Source: Spartobacteria bacterium UBA5019 (lineage in GTDB: Bacteria; Verrucomicrobiota; Verrucomicrobiia; Chthoniobacterales; Terrimicrobiaceae). Taken from it: DNA of 21,339 nucleotides. Numbering within the stretch: the first letter of the stretch is position 1; each line of letters begins with the position of its first letter. The notes beneath the pieces are model-generated. The model had not been told where the DNA came from, searched no databases, and saw nothing but the letters and a program-made list of their open reading frames with translations. The position numbers and the translations under genes were made by a program. Positions 7,238-15,071 of this stretch are shown in pieces. The stretch spans positions 12,335 to 33,673 of the forward strand of contig DGXZ01000080.1 in NCBI GenBank assembly GCA_002396485.1. The letters are read 5' to 3'.

Positions 7238-7711
7238 ATGCAAGACGCCGGCCGCAGCTCACCCATTCACCTCCCTCCGTTTGCCAGCGCAGGCCAGCCG
7301 GTCATCATTTTTCTAAGCATCTGCACCAAGGAGCGGCGTCCTCTTTTGGCATCCCCCACCATGCACAATCATCTGCGCGAGGCATGGTCCGATTCATCAC
7401 GCTGGCTTGTCGGCCGATATGTGATCCTGCCAGACCACCTGCATCTCTTTTGCTCCCCTCTTGCTGATTGCGATATCCCACTCGAACGTTGGGTCGCCTA
7501 TTGGAAAAATGCAGTCGCCCGCAAATGGAAAGGGGCACCCGAAAACACCGGACCCCTTTGGCAAAGACAATTCTGGGACCGAAGACTGCGTGCCGACGAA
7601 AGCTACAATCAAAAATGGGATTATGTGCGCAACAACCCCGTACGCCACGGTCATTGTCAGAAAACAGAGGAGTGGCCCCACCAAGGAGAGATTCACGAAC
7701 TGCGCATGTGA
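7238..7711 (+). CDS. REP-associated tyrosine transposase (Y1/HUH, TnpA-REP type)
   Basis: Members of this family are single-strand DNA nucleases that recognise REP hairpins; they are domesticated relatives of the IS200/IS605 TnpA transposase. The 157-residue protein has the metal-binding HUH motif as HLH at residues 67-69 (VILPDHLHLFC). The likely catalytic tyrosine is Y129, in WDYVRNNPVRHG, the characteristic C-terminal motif. GPLWQRQFWDRRLR (105-118) is also typical of the family. The ATG is preceded by GAAGG (7224-7228) at 9-nt spacing. The gene lies between two identical REP-bearing repeats, the second starting 4 nt after its stop. All key residues are present, so it may be active. Nicking or mobilisation has not been shown. 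Confidence 0.88.
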   Translation: MQDAGRSSPIHLPPFASAGQPVIIFLSICTKERRPLLASPTMHNHLREAWSDSSRWLVGRYVILPDHLHLFCSPLADCDIPLERWVAYWKNAVARKWKGAPENTGPLWQRQFWDRRLRADESYNQKWDYVRNNPVRHGHCQKTEEWPHQGEIHELRM

Positions 7712-7714
7712 CCC

Positions 7715-7849
7715 TGGGAGGGACAACCTCCGGCTTGTCCCTAGACTGTATCGCGAGGCAACCACGCCGAGCCGTCCCCACCAAGCCGCGCGCCGACGCC
7801 GCTTCGCGGCTGAAAAGCGGGGCATGCCGGAGGATGCCCCTCCCAAAAT
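7715..7849 (+). repeat. BIME-like repeat, copy 2
   Basis: This copy is base-for-base identical to copy 1, offset by 699. The left REP hairpin is at 7720-7741, with foot GGGA from 7716. The right inverted REP is at 7819-7844. Read from each side, a REP begins just after a stop codon: 4 nt after the transposase stop on the plus strand and 15 nt after the DUF192 stop on the minus strand. The repeat may therefore also act as a bidirectional mRNA 3' end between converging genes. Confidence 0.9.
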
Positions 7850-7859
7850 TTCGCTCCGC

Positions 7860-8366
7860 CTACTTCCCGCCCGCCTTCGGCAATCCCACCACCCGTTCGC
7901 CGGGCCAGATGTTATTTTTTGTGAACCATCCGCGCGGCATCTCAAGCGCGTAGGCGATTTGCGGGAAGCTGCTGGGCACCGGGCGTTCATTGAATGGCTC
8001 GAGATCGTGTAGCTCCATGATCGCACCGTTCGGGCCAATGTAAGCGATGGTCAGTGGCACCTCCGTATTTCGCATCCAGAAAGCGACAGGCCCGGTTTGC
8101 GGCATGATGAAAAGCATGCCGGCATCTTCTGCGAGTTCCTTGCGGAACATGAGGCCAGCAGCGCGTTCGTGTTCCTCGTCGGCGATTTCCGCACGGATGG
8201 TTTTGCCGCCGATCGAGAGCTTCGTGATCGGCAATTCAGGCTGGGCCTGTGTCTGCGCGGGGCTGGTGAACGTCGCCGCTGTGAGCAAAATCGCTAAAAA
8301 AAGCGCCCGTGCCGCAGAAGAAAAATCGCCGAATTTATTGACAGGATGGAAAGAATTTGGAGACAT
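7860..8366 (-). CDS. DUF192 family protein, probably exported
   Basis: The body (about 115 residues after the leader) matches the DUF192 family (PF02643), whose biochemical role is not established. The visible signature runs from ERAAGLMFRKELAEDAGMLF through FWMRNTEVPLTIAYIG to IAYALEMPRGWFTKNNI. I chose the ATG at 8366 (168 residues) because GGAAG precedes it at good spacing. A longer frame from 8420 has no visible ribosome-binding site. The first 41 residues from this start contain a hydrophobic stretch (ALFLAILLTAATFTSPAQTQA) that looks like a signal peptide ending near AQTQA, so the protein is probably periplasmic. It is divergent from actA and convergent with the transposase gene. Confidence 0.82.
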   Translation of the reverse strand: MSPNSFHPVNKFGDFSSAARALFLAILLTAATFTSPAQTQAQPELPITKLSIGGKTIRAEIADEEHERAAGLMFRKELAEDAGMLFIMPQTGPVAFWMRNTEVPLTIAYIGPNGAIMELHDLEPFNERPVPSSFPQIAYALEMPRGWFTKNNIWPGERVVGLPKAGGK

Positions 8367-8510
8367 ACCAGACTTCCAAAAAACATGTATTCCATCAGCA
8401 GCCTTCACGCAAACTTCCATCGCGCCAATTTTCGCGCCGAGGCATTTTCAAAGACTGCGAAAACCCACCGGATACACGGACCCAAACTTTCGATTGTGAC
8501 GCTCTGATCA
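8367..8510. promoter_or_regulatory. Divergent intergenic region between DUF192 gene and act operon
   Basis: These 144 nt must contain the promoter of the long act operon (plus strand) and that of the DUF192 gene (minus strand). I see only weak promoter-like matches. On the plus strand, TTTTCA near 8447 has a GGATAC-like element about 18-19 nt later. On the minus strand, TTGCGT has TACATG at 17-nt spacing just before the chosen DUF192 start. No operator palindrome stands out. Confidence 0.3.
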
Positions 8511-9164
8511 ATGGCGAATTTTTTTCCAAAATGGACAAACTGGCTTCCTCTGAAGCTGGTCATTTGTGCCGGTGCGCTGGTTACGACCATTGCTGGCGGG
8601 CTCACCTATTATTTCACTCCAAAATACACGCGGGTCGGCTACGAGCCTAACCAGCCTGTTCCCTTCTCCCACGTGATTCACGTGCAGCAACTCGGCATGG
8701 ATTGCCGCTACTGCCATAGCTTCGTCGAAGTCGCTTCGCACTCGAATGTCCCAACCACCCAGACCTGCATGGCCTGCCACACCCAGATCAAGGCCGACAG
8801 TCCGAAGCTCGCCGCCGTGCGCGAGAGCTGGAAAACCGGCCAGCCGGTCAACTGGGTTCGCATCCACCAGGTTCCCGATTACACCTATTTCAACCACGCC
8901 GTTCACGTGAACCGTGGCGTGAGTTGCTACAGCTGCCACGGCGCGGTGAATGAAATGAAGGTCGTCTACCAGCATGAGCCTCAGAGCATGTCCTGGTGCC
9001 TCGACTGCCACCGCGCACCTGAAAATCACCTCCGTCCGCCCTCGGAAATCTACAACATGGCTTGGAAACCGCCAGTGGATACCACCCAGCGCGAGATCGG
9101 CCTAAAGTTTAAAGAGGAGTGGGAAGTCAACCCGCCCGTCACTTGCGGAGGTTGCCACCGATGA
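8511..9164 (+). CDS. actA: Alternative complex III subunit ActA, pentahaem cytochrome c
   Basis: ActA is the membrane-anchored multihaem electron-exit subunit of alternative complex III, a quinol:cytochrome c (or direct oxidase) oxidoreductase unrelated to cytochrome bc1. The 217-residue protein has one N-terminal membrane anchor (about 13-34) and five CxxCH haem c motifs, at residues 65-69, 86-90, 139-143, 163-167 and 212-216. Five is the number known for ActA. The periplasmic domain also has family features such as PFSHVIHV and FNHAVHV, whose histidines are candidate distal haem ligands. It is the first gene of the operon. Its stop overlaps the actB ATG (ATGA), indicating translational coupling. 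Confidence 0.95.
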   Translation: MANFFPKWTNWLPLKLVICAGALVTTIAGGLTYYFTPKYTRVGYEPNQPVPFSHVIHVQQLGMDCRYCHSFVEVASHSNVPTTQTCMACHTQIKADSPKLAAVRESWKTGQPVNWVRIHQVPDYTYFNHAVHVNRGVSCYSCHGAVNEMKVVYQHEPQSMSWCLDCHRAPENHLRPPSEIYNMAWKPPVDTTQREIGLKFKEEWEVNPPVTCGGCHR

Positions 9165-12100
9165 AGAAAAATTTGAACCACCCGGCCCCGGAGACCAACC
9201 CGCGCATCTGGCGCAGCCTTCGCGAGCGCGAGAACGATCCGGAATTTCTCAAACACCTGCAGACCGAGTTTCCGCGCGGAGCCGATCTCTATCATGACAG
9301 CGGTCTCTCGAAGCGTGAGTTCATGAAACTCATGGGCGCCTCGATCGCTCTCGCCGGTGTGGGCCTCGCCGGTTGCCGCCGTCCGGAGTCCTACCTCGTT
9401 CCTTTCACCAAAGGCGTGGAATTCGCCATTCCCGGCAAGTTCCTCTACTATGCCACTTCCATGCCCGCCCGCTACGGCGCGGTTCCGCTCATTGCCACAA
9501 CGAGCGATGGACGCCCCACCAAGCTAGAAGGCAATCCTTTGCATCCATTCAGTAATGGCGGCACCGACTCTTTTGCGCAGGCTGAGATTCTCAACCTTTA
9601 CGATCCGCACCGCTCGAAGCAGATCACAGAAAACGGAAAAGACTCGGACTCCGCTGCATTCGATGCGTTCATTCAGTCCATCGCCAACGGCAATGGTGAG
9701 GGTCTCGCCATTCTGTCCGAGTCGAAAAACTCGCCCACCCGTGACCGTCTGCGAGCAGCGTTGGAAGCAAAATTTCCAAAACTCATTTGGGCGGAATACG
9801 ATCCTCTTGCTGCTGCTGCGACCATCGAGGCTAACGAAGCCTCGTTCGGCCCGAATATCCGTCTCGTTCCCGACTTCAAGCGCGCTGATGTTGTCCTCGC
9901 GATTGGAAGTGATTTCCTAAATCCCATCGAGACCGGCATCGGTTTTGCCCAAGGCTTCTCCGCCCGCCGCAGTCCCGATCAGGATGGCAAGACCATGAAC
10001 CGCCTTTACGCCGTGGAGAACCACTTCACGGTCACCGGCGGCATGGCAGATCACCGCTTGCGCTGCAAAGCCTCCGAACTCGGCGAATTCACCCGCCAGT
10101 TGGCTCTCGCCATTGCGGATCAAACCAAGGACACCAACCTCGCCGCCGTTGCCAAGGCTTTTCCTGAGTCGAAAGCCGTCATCAATGCGGATTGGGTCAA
10201 AGAATGCGCTGCTGATCTCGCCGCGAACACCGGCCGCTCGATCGTCCTCGCTGGACCGCTCACACCGGCCCCGCTCCAGACTCTCGTCAACGCGATCAAT
10301 AGCGCCCTCGGCAATATCGGCTCCACCCTCGCGGCGGTCAAAACCGACTCCCGCGACGCCGCATCGATTGAAGACCTTGCCGCAGCCATCAGCAAAGGCA
10401 GCGTCAAAAACCTCTTCCTTCTCGGCGTCAATCCCGCTCAAAACGCCCCAGCCAACCTCGATTTCATTGCACTCTTGTCCAAGGTTCCGAACACGGTCCA
10501 CCTCGGTCTTTTCGAGGATGAAACCGCAAAGGCCTGCCGCTGGCATGTGCCCGCCGCTCATTTCCTCGAAACTTGGGGCGATGTCCGCACCTTCGACGGC
10601 ACCTACACTTCGGTTCAACCGATGATCCTTCCGCTCTGGAATGGCGTCTCCGAAGTCGAACTCCTCAATAAACTCACCGGCTCGCTTGCGCCAGAGGGCC
10701 CTGCGCTCGTCCGTGCAACATTCAATCAGGTCGCTAAAGACGCCAGCGATGAGTCATGGAATGCCTTTCTCCGCGATGGCTTCATGCCGGATTCGGCTTT
10801 CGCGCCCATCAATGTTTCCTTCAACGCCGCATCGGCTTCCGCCCTCGCGAAACAAGCCCAGCCAGCCAAAGCCGATGCCTTGGAACTTGTTTTCCTGCAA
10901 AGCTCGAGCGTGGACGATGGGCGCTATGCCAACAACTCTTGGCTCGTCGAGACTCCGGATTTTGTCACCAAATTGACTTGGGACAACGCGGTGCTCGTCA
11001 GCCCCGCCACGGCCAAGAAGCTCGGCATCAAAGCCAACAACTTCAATGTTCTCGGTGATATCGCCGAGAAAATGGGCAACGATGTCAACTACGACCTCGT
11101 CGCCGATATCGTGGAAATTTCCGATGGCAAAAAAACCATCGAAGCCGCAGCGGTCGTCGCTCCCGGCCACGCCGACGACTCGCTCTCGATCGCTCTCGGT
11201 TACGGACGCAAGGGCGTCTCGGCGCTGATGGATGGCGTTGGTTTCGATGCCTATCCGCTTCGCTCGACAGATTCCATGCTCTTCCTCAGCGGAGTGACCC
11301 TCAAAGTCACGAACCGCGACTACCCGATGGCTCAAACCCAAGAGCATCGCAGCATGGAAGGCCGTGATCTCGTCCGCGAGGGAACTATCGAGCGTTACGA
11401 TAAAGACAACGCTTTCGCCCAAAAGATGGGCATGGATAGTCACATCCCGCCGAATATTTCTCTCTACACCCACCCCGAACTGACCTCGAAGGAGCAGTGG
11501 GGCATGACGGTGGATCTGAACACCTGCACGGGTTGTAATGCCTGCGTAGTAGCCTGTCAGGCCGAGAACAATGTCCCGGTTGTTGGCAAAGACCAAGTCC
11601 GCAAAAACCGTGACATGGCCTGGATCCGCCTCGACCGCTACTTCGCGGGGGATGCCGACGAACCAGAAATGCTCACGCAGGCCGTTATGTGCCAGCATTG
11701 CGAAAATGCGCCTTGCGAAACCGTTTGCCCGGTGAACGCCACTGTTCACAGCGAGGATGGACTGAACCTCATGGCCTACAATCGCTGCATTGGAACGCGT
11801 TACTGCGCGAACAACTGCCCGTGGAAAGTTCGCCGCTTCAACTATTTCGATTACAACCAGCGTCCGATCGACGAACTCTACTGGGGTCCGCTGGCCAAAA
11901 AAGGCATGGCCGACAGCCTCAAAATGGCGAAAAATCCGAATGTCACTGTGCGTATGCGCGGCGTCATGGAAAAGTGCACCTTCTGCATCCAGCGCATCGA
12001 GGAGGCCAAAATATCCCGCCTCGTGGAAGCCGGACCGACTCCAGCCAGCGAAACGCCAGTCGCTTCCTTTAAGGTCGCCTGCCAACAAGCTTGCCCGAAC

Positions 12101-12376
12101 GACTCGCTCGTCTTTGGCGACATCGCCAACCCGAAGAGCGCGGTTTCCATATCTCGCAAGGATCCTCGCCGCTACGAGATGTTCAAGTATCTCAACGTCA
12201 CGCCGCGCGTCCTTTACTTGGCCCGCATCAAAAACCCGAATCCGAAAATGCCAGGTGCCGATCAAGTCGGAATGGCGAATGGTTCCGGACACCATGGCGA
12301 TGCCCACGGCGCAGCGCACGATTCCCACAACGCTCAACCGCCACACGGTGCAACCCACGCCCCCGCCGGCCACTAA
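9161..12376 (+). CDS. actB: Alternative complex III subunit ActB, fused molybdopterin-like and Fe-S protein
   Basis: ActB is the large periplasmic iron-sulfur subunit. The start at 9161 overlaps the actA stop and gives 1071 residues; a frame from 9119 is only an upstream extension. A Tat-like signal (SKREFMKLMGASIALAGVGL, then AGC) begins near residue 46, with Lys-Arg in place of the twin arginine. The next roughly 700 residues resemble a molybdopterin oxidoreductase fold; ActB is known to lack the cofactor. The C-terminal ferredoxin part has fifteen cluster cysteines: C789/792/795/799, C844/847/852/856, C876/882/886 and C939/942/974/978. That fits the known three [4Fe-4S] plus one [3Fe-4S]. 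The tail (about 1035-1071) is histidine-rich. Confidence 0.95.
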   Translation: MKKNLNHPAPETNPRIWRSLRERENDPEFLKHLQTEFPRGADLYHDSGLSKREFMKLMGASIALAGVGLAGCRRPESYLVPFTKGVEFAIPGKFLYYATSMPARYGAVPLIATTSDGRPTKLEGNPLHPFSNGGTDSFAQAEILNLYDPHRSKQITENGKDSDSAAFDAFIQSIANGNGEGLAILSESKNSPTRDRLRAALEAKFPKLIWAEYDPLAAAATIEANEASFGPNIRLVPDFKRADVVLAIGSDFLNPIETGIGFAQGFSARRSPDQDGKTMNRLYAVENHFTVTGGMADHRLRCKASELGEFTRQLALAIADQTKDTNLAAVAKAFPESKAVINADWVKECAADLAANTGRSIVLAGPLTPAPLQTLVNAINSALGNIGSTLAAVKTDSRDAASIEDLAAAISKGSVKNLFLLGVNPAQNAPANLDFIALLSKVPNTVHLGLFEDETAKACRWHVPAAHFLETWGDVRTFDGTYTSVQPMILPLWNGVSEVELLNKLTGSLAPEGPALVRATFNQVAKDASDESWNAFLRDGFMPDSAFAPINVSFNAASASALAKQAQPAKADALELVFLQSSSVDDGRYANNSWLVETPDFVTKLTWDNAVLVSPATAKKLGIKANNFNVLGDIAEKMGNDVNYDLVADIVEISDGKKTIEAAAVVAPGHADDSLSIALGYGRKGVSALMDGVGFDAYPLRSTDSMLFLSGVTLKVTNRDYPMAQTQEHRSMEGRDLVREGTIERYDKDNAFAQKMGMDSHIPPNISLYTHPELTSKEQWGMTVDLNTCTGCNACVVACQAENNVPVVGKDQVRKNRDMAWIRLDRYFAGDADEPEMLTQAVMCQHCENAPCETVCPVNATVHSEDGLNLMAYNRCIGTRYCANNCPWKVRRFNYFDYNQRPIDELYWGPLAKKGMADSLKMAKNPNVTVRMRGVMEKCTFCIQRIEEAKISRLVEAGPTPASETPVASFKVACQQACPNDSLVFGDIANPKSAVSISRKDPRRYEMFKYLNVTPRVLYLARIKNPNPKMPGADQVGMANGSGHHGDAHGAAHDSHNAQPPHGATHAPAGH

Positions 12377-12390
12377 CAGCTTCCTGACCA

Positions 12391-13809
12391 ATGTCCAACC
12401 CGACAGCCACAGCCGAACACAACGAGCCCCTCACGGCGGAGGATAAACAGCTCGTCCGTCCACCGCTCGTCCTCAATGAGCGCACGATGGGATGGATCAG
12501 CACTTACATCAGCTCGATCGTCGAAGGGAAAACGCCCACATGGTGGTATGCCTCCATGGCATTCACCATCCCGCTTACGCTCGTTTGCTTGGCACTGCTC
12601 GCTTACCTTATTTCAACAGGTGTAGGCGTTTGGGGAAACAACCATCCCGTCGGCTGGGCGTGGGATATCACAAACTTCGTGTTCTGGATCGGTATCGGCC
12701 ACGCTGGAACGCTCATCTCGGCCATTCTCTTTCTGACCCGTCAGAAGTGGCGCACTTCTATCAACCGCGCCGCTGAGGCGATGACCCTCTTCGCGGTGGT
12801 CTGTGCCGGCATTTATCCTGCACTCCACGTCGGTCGCGTCTGGATGGCTTGGTTCCTCGCTCCAGTGCCAAATGCCAACGCAATCTGGCAAAACTTCCGC
12901 TCGCCGCTTCTTTGGGACGTGTTTGCGGTTTCAACCTACTTCACCGTTTCCGTTCTCTTCTGGTACACAGGCCTCATTCCCGATCTGGCGACTCTGCGTG
13001 ATCGCTGCAAGACGAAGATTCGCAAATTCATCTATGGCGTCCTTGCCCTCGGATGGCGCGGCGGCAACCGCCAGTGGCGCCATTACGAAATGGCCTACCT
13101 CATCCTTGCCGGCCTCTCGACTCCTCTCGTGCTTTCGGTGCACTCGGTCGTTTCCTTCGACTTCGCGACCTCCGTGGTTCCTGGTTGGCACACCACCATC
13201 TTCCCGCCATACTTCGTGGCAGGTGCGATTTTCGGTGGATTTGCGATGGTGCTCACCATCATGATCCCGGCTTGCGCGATCTACAAACCACTCCACGATC
13301 TCGTGACCGTGAACCATGTGGACAAGATGTGCAAAATCATCCTGCTTACGGGTTCGATCGTCGGTTACGCCTACCTCATGGAGCTCTTCATCGCTTGGTA
13401 TGGCGCAAATCCTTACGAGCGCGCTGCTTTCTGGTATCGCGCCTTCGGTCCCTACTGGTGGGCTTACTGGGCCATGATGTTTTGCAACGTCATCTCACCA
13501 CAGTTCTTCTGGTTCAAATACTTCCGAACACACCTAGTCTGGGTCTGGATAATTGTTCAATTCCCGAATATGGGCATGTGGTTCGAGCGCTTCGTGATCA
13601 TCGCCACCACCCTGGCCCGCGATTTCACTCCATCCGCATGGGGAATGTTCCATCCAACTTGGGTCGATATCTGCACGTTCGTTGGAACCTTCGGTCTCTT
13701 TGGAACCCTGTTCCTGCTCTTCATCCGCTTCCTTCCAATGATCTGTATGTTCGAAGTTAAAGCAGTTCTGCCCGAAGCAGATCCGCACCACGGGGAGGCT
13801 CATCACTAA
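12391..13809 (+). CDS. actC: Alternative complex III subunit ActC (NrfD-like)
   Basis: ActC is an NrfD/PsrC-family integral membrane subunit proposed to bind quinol and take part in energy coupling. The 472-residue protein starts 14 nt after actB. After a soluble N-terminus of about 45 residues (including VLNERTMGWI) it has about ten hydrophobic segments. Family-typical stretches include FVFWIGIGHAGTLISAILFL, AGIYPALHVGRVWMAWF and GLSTPLVLSVHSVVSFDFA. The C-terminal tail is His-rich (PHHGEAHH). The stop shares one base with the actD ATG (TAATG). Homology with ActF reflects the known duplication of NrfD-like subunits in this complex. Confidence 0.93.
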   Translation: MSNPTATAEHNEPLTAEDKQLVRPPLVLNERTMGWISTYISSIVEGKTPTWWYASMAFTIPLTLVCLALLAYLISTGVGVWGNNHPVGWAWDITNFVFWIGIGHAGTLISAILFLTRQKWRTSINRAAEAMTLFAVVCAGIYPALHVGRVWMAWFLAPVPNANAIWQNFRSPLLWDVFAVSTYFTVSVLFWYTGLIPDLATLRDRCKTKIRKFIYGVLALGWRGGNRQWRHYEMAYLILAGLSTPLVLSVHSVVSFDFATSVVPGWHTTIFPPYFVAGAIFGGFAMVLTIMIPACAIYKPLHDLVTVNHVDKMCKIILLTGSIVGYAYLMELFIAWYGANPYERAAFWYRAFGPYWWAYWAMMFCNVISPQFFWFKYFRTHLVWVWIIVQFPNMGMWFERFVIIATTLARDFTPSAWGMFHPTWVDICTFVGTFGLFGTLFLLFIRFLPMICMFEVKAVLPEADPHHGEAHH

Positions 13810-14369
13810 TGAACGCTGTCGGCAACACATCCGCTCCAGTCTACGGCATCGCGGCCGAATTCCAGTGCGCCCGCGACCTCTACCATGCTGCTCAGAAAAT
13901 CCGCGACGCTGGATTTCAAAAATGGGATGTCTTTTCCCCATTCCCGATCCACGGCATGGACGAAGCCATGGGAATGAAACGATCGATCCTTGGAAAACTC
14001 GTCTTTCTCGGGGGTCTCACCGGCTTCCTCACGGCTGTGACGATGGAGTTCGGCACCTCGTCATTCCTCTACCCACTCATCGTCGCAGGAAAACCAACCA
14101 ACCTCTTCACAGTTCCGGCTTTCTTCCCGGTCATGTTCGAGTTGACCATCCTCCTCTCGGCCTTCACCGCTGTGTTTGGAATGCTCATTCTCAATGGCCT
14201 GCCACGCCTGAACCACCAACTTTTCAACTGGGACCGCTTCAAACTCGTCACCGAAGACAAATTCTTCGTGGCTATCGAAGCCAATGACCCGAAATTCTCA
14301 TCCCGCTCGGTCAGCGACTTCCTGGAGTCCCTCGGCGGAACCAACATCACCACCATCCACGGGGACTAA
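13809..14369 (+). CDS. actD: Alternative complex III subunit ActD (DUF3341)
   Basis: ActD is a small membrane subunit of the complex (DUF3341 family). The 186-residue protein has an N-terminal soluble part with the family motif YGIAAEFQCARDLYHAAQKI and WDVFSPFPIHGMDEAMGM. Two membrane spans follow, at about residues 61-85 and 103-130, and a C-terminal soluble part (KFFVAIEANDPKFSSRSVSD, then FLESLGGTNI). Its ATG overlaps the actC stop by one base, and actE begins 6 nt later. The order actC-D-E-F is the standard one. Confidence 0.92.
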   Translation: MNAVGNTSAPVYGIAAEFQCARDLYHAAQKIRDAGFQKWDVFSPFPIHGMDEAMGMKRSILGKLVFLGGLTGFLTAVTMEFGTSSFLYPLIVAGKPTNLFTVPAFFPVMFELTILLSAFTAVFGMLILNGLPRLNHQLFNWDRFKLVTEDKFFVAIEANDPKFSSRSVSDFLESLGGTNITTIHGD

Positions 14370-14375
14370 ACGATC

Positions 14376-15071
14376 ATGCTGAAATACTTCTTCTACACAT
14401 TCGTTTTATTGGTCGTGCTCGTGGTGAGTGTGGCTGGCTTCCGTGGCCAAAAATCGACCAAACCGCCCTTCGAACTCTTTCCGGACATGGATCGCCAGCA
14501 GAAGGTCAAAGCACAGGTTCCAAGTAACTTCTACGCCGATGGACGCGGTAATCGCGAGCCGATCACTGGCACCGTCCCGCTTGGCTACGCCATGCCGCAG
14601 CACAAGCCAGTCGATGGCTCCACAGGCGCATCGGAGAGCCCATACAAACAAGTCCATTTCTCATCCGGCGTTTCTTATCCAGCTACCGGTCGCTTCGGTA
14701 ACCAATGGGGAACCGGTATGCCATTTGAGGTCACACCGGAGGTCATTGCCCGAGGCCAGGAACGCTTTGCCATTTCCTGCAAAGTCTGCCACGGCGCCAC
14801 CGGTGCGGGCAATGGTATCGCAGGCAAATACGGCCTCGTCGCCATCGCCAATCTCCACCAGCAACGCATTCGCGACATGGCAGATGGCGAGATTTTTAAT
14901 ACGATCACCCATGGCAAGAATACGATGATGGGATACGGCGACCGCATTCAAGTGCAGGATCGCTGGGCCATCATCGCCTACATCCGTGCCCTCCAAAAAT
15001 CCCAAGGCGGCGCAACGATCAATGACGTTCCAGCCACCGAACGGGCAAAATTAGAATCGCAGACAAAATGA
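14376..15071 (+). CDS. actE: Alternative complex III subunit ActE, monohaem cytochrome c
   Basis: ActE is the monohaem cytochrome c subunit. The 231-residue protein has an N-terminal signal or membrane anchor (about 5-21). It carries one haem c motif, CKVCH at residues 135-139, and a methionine in the KNTMMGYGD segment (184-185) as the likely sixth ligand. The C-terminal helix DRWAIIAYIRALQKSQ is the usual class I cytochrome c ending. The preceding proline/glycine-rich segment (PLGYAMP) is typical of this subunit. Its TGA stop overlaps the actF ATG (ATGA). Confidence 0.93.
   Translation: MLKYFFYTFVLLVVLVVSVAGFRGQKSTKPPFELFPDMDRQQKVKAQVPSNFYADGRGNREPITGTVPLGYAMPQHKPVDGSTGASESPYKQVHFSSGVSYPATGRFGNQWGTGMPFEVTPEVIARGQERFAISCKVCHGATGAGNGIAGKYGLVAIANLHQQRIRDMADGEIFNTITHGKNTMMGYGDRIQVQDRWAIIAYIRALQKSQGGATINDVPATERAKLESQTK

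Larger units (their letters stand above)
7016..7849. mobile_element. RAYT unit: HUH transposase gene between two BIME-like repeats
   Basis: Two perfectly identical 135-bp direct copies (7016-7150 and 7715-7849) flank one small HUH/Y1 transposase gene. Each copy holds two inverted REP-like hairpins with GGAG-containing 5' feet. This is the arrangement known for REP-associated tyrosine transposases (RAYT) and their bacterial interspersed mosaic elements. The unit sits between the acyltransferase gene and the DUF192 gene, downstream of both stop codons. Perfect identity of the two repeats suggests recent duplication or ongoing gene conversion. Confidence 0.75.

Noticed and set aside
7016..7849. 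A CRISPR array or composite transposon
   Set aside because: There are only two long copies with no spacer periodicity, and the single enclosed gene is a RAYT-type protein. The hairpin pairs fit BIME/REP elements better.
7305..8038. Minus- and plus-strand frames of 100-210 codons spanning the transposase gene and repeat copy 2
   Set aside because: They read through repeat hairpins, and near-identical peptides recur in both repeat copies. They reflect repeat DNA, not genes.
8367..8420. Longer DUF192 start at 8420
   Set aside because: No ribosome-binding site precedes it, whereas GGAAG precedes the ATG at 8366 and yields a better signal peptide.
10754..12391. 545-codon minus-strand open frame opposite actB
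   Set aside because: It lies antisense to the conserved Fe-S half of ActB and shows no recognisable domain. It is a shadow frame.
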